IMG/VR virus record: IMGVR_UViG_3300037827_000598
Span: 1 to 23,124 of that record
Origin: a virus
DNA length: 23,124 bases
Direction: 5' to 3' (one strand)
Part shown: piece by piece, positions 1 to 5,770 of the stretch
How positions within the stretch are numbered: position 1 is the stretch's first letter
How the letters are laid out: each line of letters opens with the position of its first letter
Made by a program: the position numbers and the translations under genes
The notes under the pieces: model-generated
Databases searched by the model: none
What the model was told of the DNA's origin: nothing
The model's input: the letters and a program-made list of their open reading frames with translations, nothing else

Positions 1-454
1 TCGTCTGTTCTTCAGATTCTTTTTCGACGAGCTCTAATTTCTTGGCTTTCCTGTCCATAGCTTTTTCACCATCATCGTCTTCTTGGCAAACTCCCACGAG
101 TGCAGATAGAGCATATCGCCTTGCATACGTTATAGCTGATCCAACTCCTTGGGGATCTTGTTTGGCAATTAGAAGAGGAAGTCTACTCTTGATCCATTGA
201 CCAGAAGAGTGACCAAGCCATGTTACTAGGAACATGTCAGATTTCGTTCCTTCGACTGTTTGTATCACTGACAATCCATTTGATGATAGAGGATCTCTAC
301 ATACTTCCCATATGCTGCTTAAATCTGCATATGAAGATTTAAAGAATGGGTTCTTCTTATCTTTAAGTGCTGTTTCAATCCTTCCTTGAGCTTTTGCTAA
401 AGCTGAAAAAAGTTCATTTATTTGCTGACTATGATTTTGTTCTGTGCATTCCAT
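1..454 (-). CDS. erf: ERF-family single-strand annealing protein (C-terminus cut by window edge)
   Basis: Reading leftward from an ATG at 454 gives 151 residues, open to the window edge, so the C-terminus is missing. Two stretches are characteristic of the ERF superfamily of phage annealing proteins: KNPFFKSSYADLSSIWEVC near residues 34-52, and GVGSAITYARRYALSALVGV followed by an acidic DDDGEKA near residues 103-130. ERF proteins coat single-stranded DNA and pair complementary strands during phage recombination or genome circularisation. The start is supported by AAGGA seven to eight bases upstream. The gene lies 13 bp downstream of an exonuclease gene on the same strand, the usual exonuclease plus annealing protein pairing. 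Family assignment is strong; the role in this phage is inferred. Confidence 0.92.
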   Translation of the reverse strand, partial: MECTEQNHSQQINELFSALAKAQGRIETALKDKKNPFFKSSYADLSSIWEVCRDPLSSNGLSVIQTVEGTKSDMFLVTWLGHSSGQWIKSRLPLLIAKQDPQGVGSAITYARRYALSALVGVCQEDDDGEKAMDRKAKKLELVEKESEEQT

Positions 455-467
455 AAATTGTTCCTTT

Positions 468-1082
468 TTAAATTATATCTAAATATTCTTCTGCAAATTT
501 CTCCATACCTCTAAAATACCTGGTATAGACGGATCTGAGTCTCAAGAACTCATCGAAATCGGGATAGTAGTAGAAAAGTTTCGGATTATCCCCGTTCCTA
601 TCAAGCTTGACGAAGCATATCTCTTGACAAGGCGTATTATCTTCACCAAATCCAATATCTCTCATCATTTCAAAGTAAGCTGATCCCTGGAGAGTCCATG
701 TCTTACCTTCTTTTGCTGATGTCTTAAGATCAAACAACACCATGTTTCCATCTTCATCTTGGTAAATACCATCGCATTCCCCAGTTATCATGTACTTTTC
801 ATCATAAAGTCTTCCTGGGTTCTTAAAGAACTTCTTGCCAGGAATCCATTTCTTGAAGCTTTCCATGTATCCATTCCATTTTTCTTCGATGGGTTCATCA
901 CCCATTCCAGAAATAATGGCATCACAATGTTTGTGAACTGCAGACCCACGATCTGCAGCCTTTCTTAGAATCTCCTTATCAACGTGAGCTATTCCAGAGA
1001 AAGGAAACAGAACTTCAGTTACCCTATCGTAACCTGGTTTGATCTCATGCATAGTTGTCACTCTCGTGATAGTCCCTTCCAT
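468..1082 (-). CDS. PD-(D/E)XK (RecB/Cas4-like) phage exonuclease
   Basis: About 204 residues. Visible core motifs are RGSAVH (R45, H50), E95 followed by GECD (D104), DLKTS (D118, K120), and QGSAY (Q132, Y136). This is the H / E..G..D / D-x-K / Q...Y pattern of RecB- and Cas4-like nucleases. Such enzymes resect double-stranded ends to make the single strands that an annealing protein uses, which fits the ERF gene immediately downstream. ATG at 1082 lies 10 bases after AAGGAG; a TTG at 1085 lies 7 bases after it and is an alternative start. A third option is the ATG at 1052. The 5' end overlaps the upstream small gene by about 40 bp, indicating one operon. No iron-sulphur cysteine cluster is evident, so it resembles the phage exonuclease type more than true Cas4. 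Confidence 0.85.
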   Translation of the reverse strand: MEGTITRVTTMHEIKPGYDRVTEVLFPFSGIAHVDKEILRKAADRGSAVHKHCDAIISGMGDEPIEEKWNGYMESFKKWIPGKKFFKNPGRLYDEKYMITGECDGIYQDEDGNMVLFDLKTSAKEGKTWTLQGSAYFEMMRDIGFGEDNTPCQEICFVKLDRNGDNPKLFYYYPDFDEFLRLRSVYTRYFRGMEKFAEEYLDII

Positions 1083-1371
1083 CAATGAAAATCTCCTTGA
1101 AAAGAGAGACGTTATTATCTATTGCAGCAAAATGTATTTCCTCTAAATGCAAGTCATCTGATATCTTATGCGCATTGGTTTCTCCTTCAAACCATGAGCA
1201 AGAAAGAATGCTTAAGAATTGATCCAGAAGAGATGGGACAACAAATAAGCTTAACCTTTGGCGAGCTTCAGCTTTTAGTTTTTCCATCTCATCTTCAATA
1301 TACTTCTCGTACATTGCTTTTCTTTCTGAGTAATCGTCATCGACGAATGAGTACCTATCTTCCAAATACAT
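1045..1371 (-). CDS. hypothetical protein in recombination operon (108 aa)
   Basis: Function not recognised. The protein begins with an acidic, charged segment (MYLEDRYSFVDDDYSERK), then a predicted helical stretch rich in K/E/A, then a hydrophobic section around FVVPSLLDQFLSILSCSWF, and an acidic tail. It does not look like a classical membrane protein. ATG at 1371 is preceded by GGAGG six bases upstream, which supports the start strongly. Its 3' end overlaps the exonuclease start and its 5' end overlaps the preceding 64-residue gene, so it is probably co-translated with the recombination genes. A role as an accessory to the exonuclease/ERF pair is only inferred from position. Confidence 0.7.
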   Translation of the reverse strand: MYLEDRYSFVDDDYSERKAMYEKYIEDEMEKLKAEARQRLSLFVVPSLLDQFLSILSCSWFEGETNAHKISDDLHLEEIHFAAIDNNVSLFKEIFIDGRDYHESDNYA

Positions 1372-1549
1372 TTGCTACCTCCACTTGGTTTAATATTTCT
1401 GCTAATCTAGACCTTTCATGTCTTAGGTCTCTTTCCATAAGCTCTAGCGCGAACTGAGACTTATTGTCAAAAGATTTATTGTATGACAAATCACCAATCA
1501 TATTTATCAGGTAGTCCATTCTCTTTAAGATGAATTCTGTGCTTTCCAT
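1355..1549 (-). CDS. small hypothetical protein, first gene of recombination operon (64 aa)
   Basis: The reading frame is open further upstream, but ATG at 1549 (MESTEFILKRMDYLIN) is the best start because AAGGAG stands four bases before it. The product is a small, highly charged and mostly helical protein with heptad-like leucine/isoleucine spacing (RMDYLINMIGDL, ELMERDLRHERSRLAEIL), so a short coiled coil or helical hairpin is likely. It overlaps the next gene by 17 bp. No family is recognised. As the promoter-proximal gene it should be among the first translated from the minus-strand early transcript. Confidence 0.6.
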   Translation of the reverse strand: MESTEFILKRMDYLINMIGDLSYNKSFDNKSQFALELMERDLRHERSRLAEILNQVEVANVFGR

Positions 1550-1561
1550 ATTTCTCCTTGG

Positions 1562-1590
1562 TTGACAATTATTCCACGAAAGGTTATCGT
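1562..1590 (+). promoter_or_regulatory. candidate sigma70 promoter for the HTH gene
   Basis: TTGACA at 1562-1567 matches the -35 consensus exactly. A 17-base spacer leads to TATCGT at 1585-1590, which matches four of six -10 positions. Transcription would start near 1597 and run into the HTH gene at 1661. The site overlaps the leader of the divergent minus-strand recombination operon, so the two directions may compete. The -10 is weak and there is no experimental support. Confidence 0.4.
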
Positions 1591-1660
1591 AGACATATGA
1601 CAATATTCGCATAACGTACAATTTCATGCAACAAGAAAATAAAAAAAAGGACGTAAAACA

Positions 1661-1930
1661 TTGGAACTCATAGATTATCTTGAAAAATTCGATATCAACA
1701 AAATGAAGTTTATTAAGAGAGTGAAAATAGCTCCATCAACCTTCTACAAGGTATTGTACAAGGAAACAGAGCCTTCACTTTCTCAAGCGCTTAAGATTGT
1801 AGAGCTAACGCAAGGAGAAGTAACATGCAAAGACTTATCACTATCATCTGAAACATCGGCTCAGGTGGTGGTTTCGAAGAAGAAGAAGAAGTCATTACGC
1901 CCCCTTAAAAGAATTGACACTCAAACTTAG
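1661..1930 (+). CDS. Cro/CI-like helix-turn-helix regulator (89 aa)
   Basis: The first 60 residues read as a small XRE/Cro-type DNA-binding domain: a first helix (LIDYLEKF), a turn region, a recognition-like segment IAPSTFYKVLYKETEPSLSQALKIVELTQGEVTCKDL, and then a basic low-complexity tail with five consecutive lysines near residue 73. EPSLSQALKIVELTQGEVT is typical of the third to fifth helices of YdaS/Cro-like proteins. It starts with TTG at 1661; AAGG lies ten bases upstream. The next internal ATG (1703) would cut off the first helix. It is divergent from the recombination operon and heads the replication block, the usual place for a phage early switch protein. No partner repressor is visible, so repressor versus Cro role cannot be decided. 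Confidence 0.7.
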   Translation: MELIDYLEKFDINKMKFIKRVKIAPSTFYKVLYKETEPSLSQALKIVELTQGEVTCKDLSLSSETSAQVVVSKKKKKSLRPLKRIDTQT

Positions 1931-2008
1931 ATATACTAATTCTTTTAATTCAGGGCAATGATTTTCTCTTGTAGTTTTTGTTGTGAAAAAATATAGATGG
2001 GAATGAAC

Positions 2009-2046
2009 AAAAAAAACCCCGGCCTATCGTTTGGGGATAAGCCGGG
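2009..2046 (-). terminator. Rho-independent terminator facing minus strand (H1)
   Basis: Read on the minus strand, CCCGGC (2046-2041) pairs with GCCGGG (2023-2018) across a 17-base loop and is followed by eight consecutive T residues (complement of the A tract at 2009-2016). On the plus strand there is no T tract after the stem, so it cannot serve as a normal terminator for the HTH gene just upstream. No minus-strand gene is evident to its right, so it probably ends an antisense or non-coding transcript. Confidence 0.65.
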
Positions 2047-2155
2047 TAAAGATTGAAACGGAGTGAGCTATACACTCTGAAACAATGCGAAACAATTTAA
2101 CCATATCACATCAATCGAATTAACATCAACATCTTTCACAAATGGCTCTTGGCAT

Positions 2156-2503
2156 ATGTATACGTTGTTATTTTGCGAATCTTGCTCTAATAAAATAAAA
2201 AAGCTTGGTGAACATAAATTACCGGAAATTTATAATTTCTATGCATGGTATCATAATATTTGCTCAGTATACGTGATCACTAAAAAGCCTGTTTTATACT
2301 CCGAAGATAGCACATGGGGTAAGGTTGTTTCATTGTTAGAGAAAGAAGGTTATGTGATATCAACTGATTTAGGAGTTGATTTAAGTGAGGATACCTGTTC
2401 AGTAGTGCCAAAAGGTCATTGGCATTTTGAAGATGGCTCAACTCATGGTTTGGATAGGTTTTGTCATGCTGAAAATATTTCAGATCATTTTGGAATTGAC
2501 TGA
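2156..2503 (+). CDS. hypothetical protein (115 aa)
   Basis: No family recognised. The protein is soluble-looking, with an N-terminal CESC motif (residues 7-10), an aromatic central region (YNFYAWYHNICSVYVITKK), and a C-terminal part rich in H/W/D (GHWHFEDGSTHGLDRFCHAEN). Several Cys and His residues could bind metal, but they do not form a recognisable zinc-finger spacing. The ATG at 2156 has no convincing ribosome binding site, which is unusual here. The gene stands alone between two intergenic regions that each hold a minus-facing terminator, so its expression may be influenced by antisense transcription. Confidence 0.6.
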   Translation: MYTLLFCESCSNKIKKLGEHKLPEIYNFYAWYHNICSVYVITKKPVLYSEDSTWGKVVSLLEKEGYVISTDLGVDLSEDTCSVVPKGHWHFEDGSTHGLDRFCHAENISDHFGID

Positions 2504-2528
2504 GAAATATTTTAGATGATAGGATTTT

Positions 2529-2560
2529 AAAAAAGACAAGCCGGGTTAGGACGCCCGGCT
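2529..2560 (-). terminator. Rho-independent terminator facing minus strand (H2)
   Basis: AGCCGGG (2539-2545) and CCCGGCT (2554-2560) form a perfect seven-base-pair stem with an eight-base loop. On the minus strand it is followed by TGTC and six T residues (A tract 2529-2534). The plus-strand side has no T tract. It lies just after the stop of the 115-residue gene and just before the tandem hairpin repeats, which a minus-strand transcript would cross before terminating here. Confidence 0.72.
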
Positions 2561-2569
2561 CTCAACTTA

Positions 2570-2680
2570 GGAAACGTTCAGAGCATTTCCAAGCTTATTA
2601 ACTCAAGGAACCATTGGGCGGTTCCCAGAGCTTATTAACTCAAGGAACCATCAGGGGGTTCCCAGAGCTTATCTAATGAT
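2570..2680. repeat. three tandem 37-bp hairpin repeats
   Basis: Units begin at 2570, 2607 and 2644, exactly 37 bp apart. Each starts with an inverted repeat: GGAAA/TTTCC in unit 1 and GGAACC/GGTTCC in units 2 and 3, with 7-11-base loops. A shared linker AGCTTATTAACTCAA follows units 1 and 2, and unit 3 degenerates after AGCTTAT. Unit 1 differs in its stem but keeps pairing, which suggests selection on structure. There are only three units and no spacers, so this is not a CRISPR array. Confidence 0.8.
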
Positions 2681-2718
2681 AGCTCCCCACCTGATTTTTC
2701 CGCAACATAAAAGGTTTT

Positions 2719-3225
2719 ATGAAGAGGGATTATCCTTTACATCCAGAATTTGACAAAGAGATCAAAGAAGAACTATTCAACTCAGAAAAATGGCAAAATT
2801 TGTCAATTTTGGCTAAAGAGTTGGGGGAAAATATTATTGAAATGTCTTTTCATCATCGACATGACTATAGGTTTGGAGAATTTTATGCGACCTTCGGATC
2901 CGGAAAATTTACTGCAACTCGAGTTGAACTTTACGACTCTCCCAGGCATTGGAGAGATAATCCTTTTAATAGATTTGAGGAAAATGGCGAAGAGGCCTCA
3001 GATAAACAGTTATGGGAGGCTTTGCTTGAACTTTTCAATATAGAATTATGTTCGTGCTCTGTATATAAGGGCGATTATTTTATACAAATTTTAGATGAAG
3101 AAATACTCAAAGAATCCATAGATTGCGTCAAGAGATATGATGATTTCGAAAAAGAAAGAAAACGAATTAAAAGGGAACTTAGAGAAATGAACAAGAAGGA
3201 GAAAAAAAATGAAAATCCCACATAA
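2719..3225 (+). CDS. hypothetical protein, early region (168 aa)
   Basis: Function not recognised. The protein is soluble and charged. The middle part (HHRHDYRFGEFYATFGSGKFTATRVELYDSPRHW, residues about 45-78) looks like a beta-rich segment with a His-rich motif. Residues 140-168 are strongly basic and helical (KERKRIKRELREMNKKEKKNE), suggesting nucleic-acid contact or a coiled coil. ATG at 2719 has AAGG five bases upstream. The last 17 bp overlap the following winged-helix gene, whose ribosome binding site lies within this gene, so the two are probably translationally coupled. Placement ahead of replication genes suggests an early function, which is inference only. Confidence 0.65.
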   Translation: MKRDYPLHPEFDKEIKEELFNSEKWQNLSILAKELGENIIEMSFHHRHDYRFGEFYATFGSGKFTATRVELYDSPRHWRDNPFNRFEENGEEASDKQLWEALLELFNIELCSCSVYKGDYFIQILDEEILKESIDCVKRYDDFEKERKRIKRELREMNKKEKKNENPT

Positions 3226-3430
3226 TTTAGGTTATACAAATATTCCTAATGAAGTGCTTAATGATGAAAGATTATCATTTGAGGCTATAGGCGTATATTG
3301 TGCCTGTTGCACCTTTCCACCAGGGAAAGAAATTGATATAAAGGAATTAAAGAAAATGTCTTCTGATGACATTCAAATATTAGAAAAGGCTATTGAAGAA
3401 TTGAAAAAATTTGGGTATTTAAAAGAATAA
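3209..3430 (+). CDS. small winged-helix protein (73 aa)
   Basis: The sequence follows the N-terminal winged-helix pattern of phage replication-organiser proteins: NIPNEVLNDERLSFEAIGVY (helix 1-2), then EIDIKELKKMSSDDIQILEKAIEELKKFGYLKE, that is, a recognition helix and a short wing ending in GYL. Such domains bind DNA near phage origins or act as small regulators. Here only the domain is present, without the C-terminal part of full initiators (usually over 200 residues), so it is either a stand-alone DNA-binding protein or a helper of the initiator encoded next. AAGGAG stands seven bases before the ATG. The stop codon is embedded in the A tract of terminator H3. Confidence 0.65.
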   Translation: MKIPHNLGYTNIPNEVLNDERLSFEAIGVYCACCTFPPGKEIDIKELKKMSSDDIQILEKAIEELKKFGYLKE

Positions 3431-3455
3431 AAAAAAAGACCGGGACGAATCCCGG
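3429..3455 (-). terminator. Rho-independent terminator facing minus strand (H3)
   Basis: CCGGG (3440-3444) pairs with CCCGG (3451-3455) over a six-base loop. On the minus strand it is followed by TCT and then nine T residues (A tract 3429-3437, which overlaps the TAA stop of the winged-helix gene). It has the same CCGGG core and the same wrong-way orientation as H1 and H2, and shares with H2 a CCCGGC...AACTTA flank. Confidence 0.68.
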
Positions 3456-3545
3456 CCTAAACTTAACTGTGATTCCCAGGCAGGAAGCAGTTACATTATG
3501 TCTTTGTGCATCTAATGTAACATTTCTGCCGATTTCACGTCAACA
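3429..3545 (-). ncRNA. candidate antisense small RNA upstream of the replication gene (OOP-like position)
   Basis: On the minus strand this intergenic stretch gives a long imperfect hairpin at 3530-3479: GGCAG/CTGCC at the base and a perfect nine-base-pair GTTACATTA/TAATGTAAC stem at 3513-3521 and 3490-3498. A short linker and terminator H3 follow. A possible -35 TTGACG lies at the right-hand end. Position and direction match phage lambda OOP RNA, which starts just before gene O and runs back towards cII. The hairpin could equally act on the plus strand as a leader or operator for the replication gene. No RNA family is recognised. Confidence 0.4.
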
Positions 3546-3563
3546 TGAAAAAGGAAAAATGTT

Positions 3564-4634
3564 ATGTCACAAGAAAAAAACCCCTACTTGACAGCAGAAA
3601 GCGGAAGATTATTGGTGGCATTCGATGCCGATTTGGCAAGAGAATTGAAATCTGTCGCTTCCGCGGTTATTTATAATAATATAATCTATAACTTAAGAAT
3701 CCATAAATATGACGTTTACGATATAGATGGAGAAACGTACTATTGCCAATCAATCAAGGAAATAGCAAGATATCTCGGTTGTTATACTGAAAAACAAGTT
3801 CGAACTGCTTTAGAAAATCTTGTTAAGAGAAAAAAATTGATTACCGCCGATCTTAGTCCGGATAGATTAGACAGACCTCATTATTATCGCCTTCCTAGAC
3901 AAAATGAGATAGAAAATTCAAAAAATTCTTGCGTCGTGCCCAAAAAGGCACATCGTAGAAATAATTTAAATCCAGGAGAAAAAAACGAGGAAAATGAACA
4001 TTTAAAAAAATCTTTACGTCGTGCCCCACAGGGCAACACGTTATGCCCTCCAGGGCAACACGGTCCTTATATATACACAATAGATAAACACATAAATAGA
4101 GAAGAAAGAGCGGCGGATTCTGACGAATCGCGCCTATCTTACTTTTTATTTGAAAAGATGAATTCTTTTTCTGAGTTTAAGAGCAAACCAAACATCAAGA
4201 CTTGGGAGAAAGATATTCGTTTGATGCTTGCAAAAGATAAAATTTCCGAAAATGAAATTGTAGATATGATCACTTGGTTGTTTGGACCCGATGGTGACCC
4301 TTTTTGGCAAAGCAACATTCAATCAGCTAAAAAGCTTCGTGATAAATGGAGGACGATTTCATTGCAGAGAAGCTCTAAAAACAAGAAACAGGAACCAAAG
4401 ATCGGAAATAGAGAAAAAGTCCAAAAATGGTTCAAACATGGAGCGATTTATTCAGGAAAAAGAAATGGTGTCCCTGATAAATTAGAATGCTTGATCAGCG
4501 ATGAAAGTATCGCTTTCCAAAGCTATGAAAATTATCAATGTAAGCCGTTTTCGTTAAAATTTCTTGAAAGAGGTTTTGATTCACAATTTGATAATCTTTT
4601 GAGGAAGTTGGGTTTGGAACATAACAAGAAGTAG
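3564..4634 (+). CDS. O-like phage replication initiator / replisome organiser
   Basis: 356 residues. The N-terminal winged-helix domain spans about residues 35-110, with the helix-turn-helix QSIKEIARYLGCYTEKQVRT and a following ALENLVKRKKLI wing. A variable basic linker runs over about 111-185. The C-terminal segment WEKDIRLMLAKDKISENEIV then DPFWQSNIQSAKKLRDKW is typical of the DnaD-like or O-like C-terminus that recruits the host helicase. Such proteins bind repeated sites at the phage origin. The linker DNA carries three TGCCC-N4-GGGCA-type palindromes followed by an AT-rich tract, the arrangement seen in lambda gene O. ATG at 3564 has AAGGA eight bases upstream. No helicase or polymerase gene is in the window, so host replication proteins are presumably used. 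Confidence 0.75.
   Translation: MSQEKNPYLTAESGRLLVAFDADLARELKSVASAVIYNNIIYNLRIHKYDVYDIDGETYYCQSIKEIARYLGCYTEKQVRTALENLVKRKKLITADLSPDRLDRPHYYRLPRQNEIENSKNSCVVPKKAHRRNNLNPGEKNEENEHLKKSLRRAPQGNTLCPPGQHGPYIYTIDKHINREERAADSDESRLSYFLFEKMNSFSEFKSKPNIKTWEKDIRLMLAKDKISENEIVDMITWLFGPDGDPFWQSNIQSAKKLRDKWRTISLQRSSKNKKQEPKIGNREKVQKWFKHGAIYSGKRNGVPDKLECLISDESIAFQSYENYQCKPFSLKFLERGFDSQFDNLLRKLGLEHNKK
3931..4110. other. candidate phage replication origin (iterons plus AT-rich tract) inside the replication gene
   Basis: Three 14-bp near-palindromes of form TGCCC-N4-GGGCA lie at 3937-3950 (one arm base differs), 4022-4035 and 4044-4057. The first two share the left flank CGTCG and the last two the right flank ACACG. 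They are followed at 4067-4110 by an AT-rich tract (TTATATATACACAATAGA and on) suited to strand opening. The order of iterons then AT-rich DNA within the initiator gene's linker region is the lambda-type origin layout. Binding is inferred. Confidence 0.5.
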
Positions 4635-4860
4635 GCAAGAAGGCCTCTAGTTTTGAATACAACGAAATGAAATCATGAGAGGTATGACAACATACTGGTT
4701 TGACAAAACACATCAACCAATTCAAAATATGAAGGTTTTTGGATCTTGCACACAAAAATGAGATTTCTTGTGCACGTTTGAATCTCATGCACAAAAATAT
4801 TGCATCAAAAGATTAAATATCTTATATGCATATTAAGCGTAAAAATACAAAAAGAGAATT
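4635..4860. promoter_or_regulatory. gene-free region with clustered inverted repeats
   Basis: These 226 bp between the replication gene and the RusA-like gene hold no convincing gene. They contain GTATG/CATAC (4682-4686, 4691-4695), the motif TGCACA in alternating orientation at 4747-4752, 4769-4774 (as TGTGCA) and 4788-4793, an ATGAGATT/AATCTCAT inverted repeat overlapping these, and the run CACAAAAAT twice. Operators, a promoter or a secondary origin element are all possible; no clear -35/-10 pair is seen. Confidence 0.4.
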
Positions 4861-5229
4861 ATGTTACTAATTCATGAGTTTACAGTTCCCATTCAGTTAG
4901 TTTCTGAAATGAATGTACAACAACATTGGACTAAGAGGTATAAACGTTCAAAGTCACAGAAGATGCAGATATTTGTAGAAATGCGAAATGGGCCATCGAT
5001 TCCTCTTCCTTGCCACATTCTACTGACTCGATATCACCTCGATGGAAAGGCTATGGATTTCGATAATCTTGTTCCATCATTCAAATTCATAAGAGATGAG
5101 ATTGCTAATGCTCTGATACCAGGTCTTCTTCCTGGGCGAGCAGACGATGACGCAAGACTTTCTTGGGGATATGATCAGCAGGTTGACAAAAAGTATTCTG
5201 TGAAGGTTTCGTTCTTTGGAGATTATTAA
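4861..5229 (+). CDS. RusA-like Holliday junction resolvase candidate (122 aa)
   Basis: The length (122 residues) and the C-terminal acidic pattern match RusA-type resolvases: MDFDNLVPSFKFIRDEIANAL contains the conserved D-x-DN-L and following D, and PGRADDDARLSWG supplies the later DD pair. RusA enzymes cut Holliday junctions as dimers and are common in phage replication and recombination blocks, which fits the neighbouring initiator and the ERF/exonuclease operon. The N-terminal half (FTVPIQLVSEMNVQQHW) is compatible but not diagnostic. AGAG lies four bases before the ATG. The assignment rests on the spacing of acidic residues, so it is moderate; a structure prediction showing the RusA fold would settle it. 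Confidence 0.5.
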   Translation: MLLIHEFTVPIQLVSEMNVQQHWTKRYKRSKSQKMQIFVEMRNGPSIPLPCHILLTRYHLDGKAMDFDNLVPSFKFIRDEIANALIPGLLPGRADDDARLSWGYDQQVDKKYSVKVSFFGDY

Positions 5230-5302
5230 AAAATTTGTTTGATGGTTTAACTTCCGATTCAATCATTTTTCGGATCTTTTCTTTTTGGGAATCAGTTATC
5301 AT
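5105..5302 (-). CDS. possible small gene overlapping the RusA-like gene tail to tail (65 aa)
   Basis: The frame begins inside the stop region of the 96-residue gene upstream (11-bp overlap, a coupling-type arrangement) and encodes MITDSQKEKIRKMIESEVKP..., a plausible helical start. However, its last 125 bp are antisense to the RusA-like gene and encode a less protein-like sequence. It could be a real last gene of the minus-strand block or a chance extension. Low confidence. Confidence 0.28.
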   Translation of the reverse strand: MITDSQKEKIRKMIESEVKPSNKFFNNLQRTKPSQNTFCQPADHIPKKVLRHRLLAQEEDLVSEH

Positions 5303-5582
5303 TCAAATCTCCTGCATCAAACAGTGCTTTAGCTGTGTATAATCTCCGAATCAGACCGTGGAAGTTTTCATTGGATGAATACAGCAAACGTTCTATTTGT
5401 CGATAATTCAAGTTATTTTTCTCCTTGAACTTTTCGACTAATGCTTTTGCATCTTGTCGTAGATGAAACAAGTTTCTTTCGCCGTTCATGAAATTATATA
5501 CTTCACGTCGAAACTCACTTTTGATCTCATCGGAGATCAGGACCTTTTCCATCATCAACTCTTTCGTCTTGCCTTTTGTCAT
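5292..5582 (-). CDS. hypothetical helical protein (96 aa)
   Basis: Not recognised. Predominantly helical and charged, with regular hydrophobic spacing (ISDEIKSEFRREVYNFMNGERNLFHLRQDAKALVEKFKEKNNLNYRQIERLLYSSNENF). NLNYRQIERLLYSSNENFHGLIRRL resembles a small helix-turn-helix, where NYRQIERLL would be the first helix, so DNA binding is possible. ATG at 5582 overlaps the preceding gene's stop (ATGA), which indicates translational coupling inside the six-gene minus-strand block; an AGGA lies 11 bases upstream. Function unassigned. Confidence 0.6.
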   Translation of the reverse strand: MTKGKTKELMMEKVLISDEIKSEFRREVYNFMNGERNLFHLRQDAKALVEKFKEKNNLNYRQIERLLYSSNENFHGLIRRLYTAKALFDAGDLNDN

Positions 5583-5770
5583 ACCGGCATATTTCCTATC
5601 AGGTGATCTTCATTCGCAATATCCTCGCGATCTAGTTTTTTTACCACAAGTCTGCAAATCCAATTTTCATTCAAAATAACTGGCTTTGTTCCATAGATCC
5701 ACGGAACACTTATAGGATCGAAAAAATATAAATCTATCTCATAGACTTCAGAGTATTTATAGTTTTCCAT
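5579..5770 (-). CDS. hypothetical protein (63 aa)
   Basis: Not recognised. Small, rich in aromatic residues and isoleucine (MENYKYSEVYEIDLYFFDPISVPWIYGTKPVILNENW), giving a beta-strand-like pattern, and ending with a charged tail. It overlaps the following gene by four bases (ATGA) and the preceding gene by 14 bases, so it belongs to the chained minus-strand operon. A GGAAG element lies very close to the ATG. The dense overlaps and in-frame continuity support that it is coding; nothing supports a particular function. Confidence 0.55.
   Translation of the reverse strand: MENYKYSEVYEIDLYFFDPISVPWIYGTKPVILNENWICRLVVKKLDREDIANEDHLIGNMPV

Larger units (their letters stand above)
2529..2690 (-). 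ncRNA. candidate minus-strand small RNA with three tandem stem-loops and terminator
   Basis: The minus strand of this gene-free stretch would give an RNA with three stem-loops at a 37-base period (see the repeat entry), joined by a single-stranded linker TTGAGTTAATAAGCT, and ended by the strong terminator H2. A repetitive body plus a terminator in an intergenic region is what a small regulatory RNA looks like. No promoter was confidently identified; the 5' limit given is only where the structure ends. No known RNA family is recognised. The alternative is a plus-strand leader structure for the gene at 2719. Confidence 0.4.

Noticed and set aside
468-1082. Cas4 of a CRISPR system
   Set aside because: Motifs fit the wider RecB/Cas4-like nuclease group, but no iron-sulphur Cys cluster and no other cas genes are seen; the ERF neighbour indicates a phage recombination exonuclease.
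1122-1457. 111-codon plus-strand frame opposite the recombination operon
   Set aside because: It is antisense to two overlapping genes with clear ribosome binding sites; no site of its own and low-complexity sequence.
2570-2680. Possible CRISPR array
   Set aside because: Repeats are contiguous with no unique spacers; the constant 37-bp period contains both hairpin and linker, and there are only three units with no cas genes.
4740-4800. Intergenic TGCACA repeats as the main origin of replication
   Set aside because: The palindromic iterons within the initiator gene, followed by an AT-rich tract, are a better fit to the O-type initiator; the intergenic repeats are kept only as regulatory candidates.
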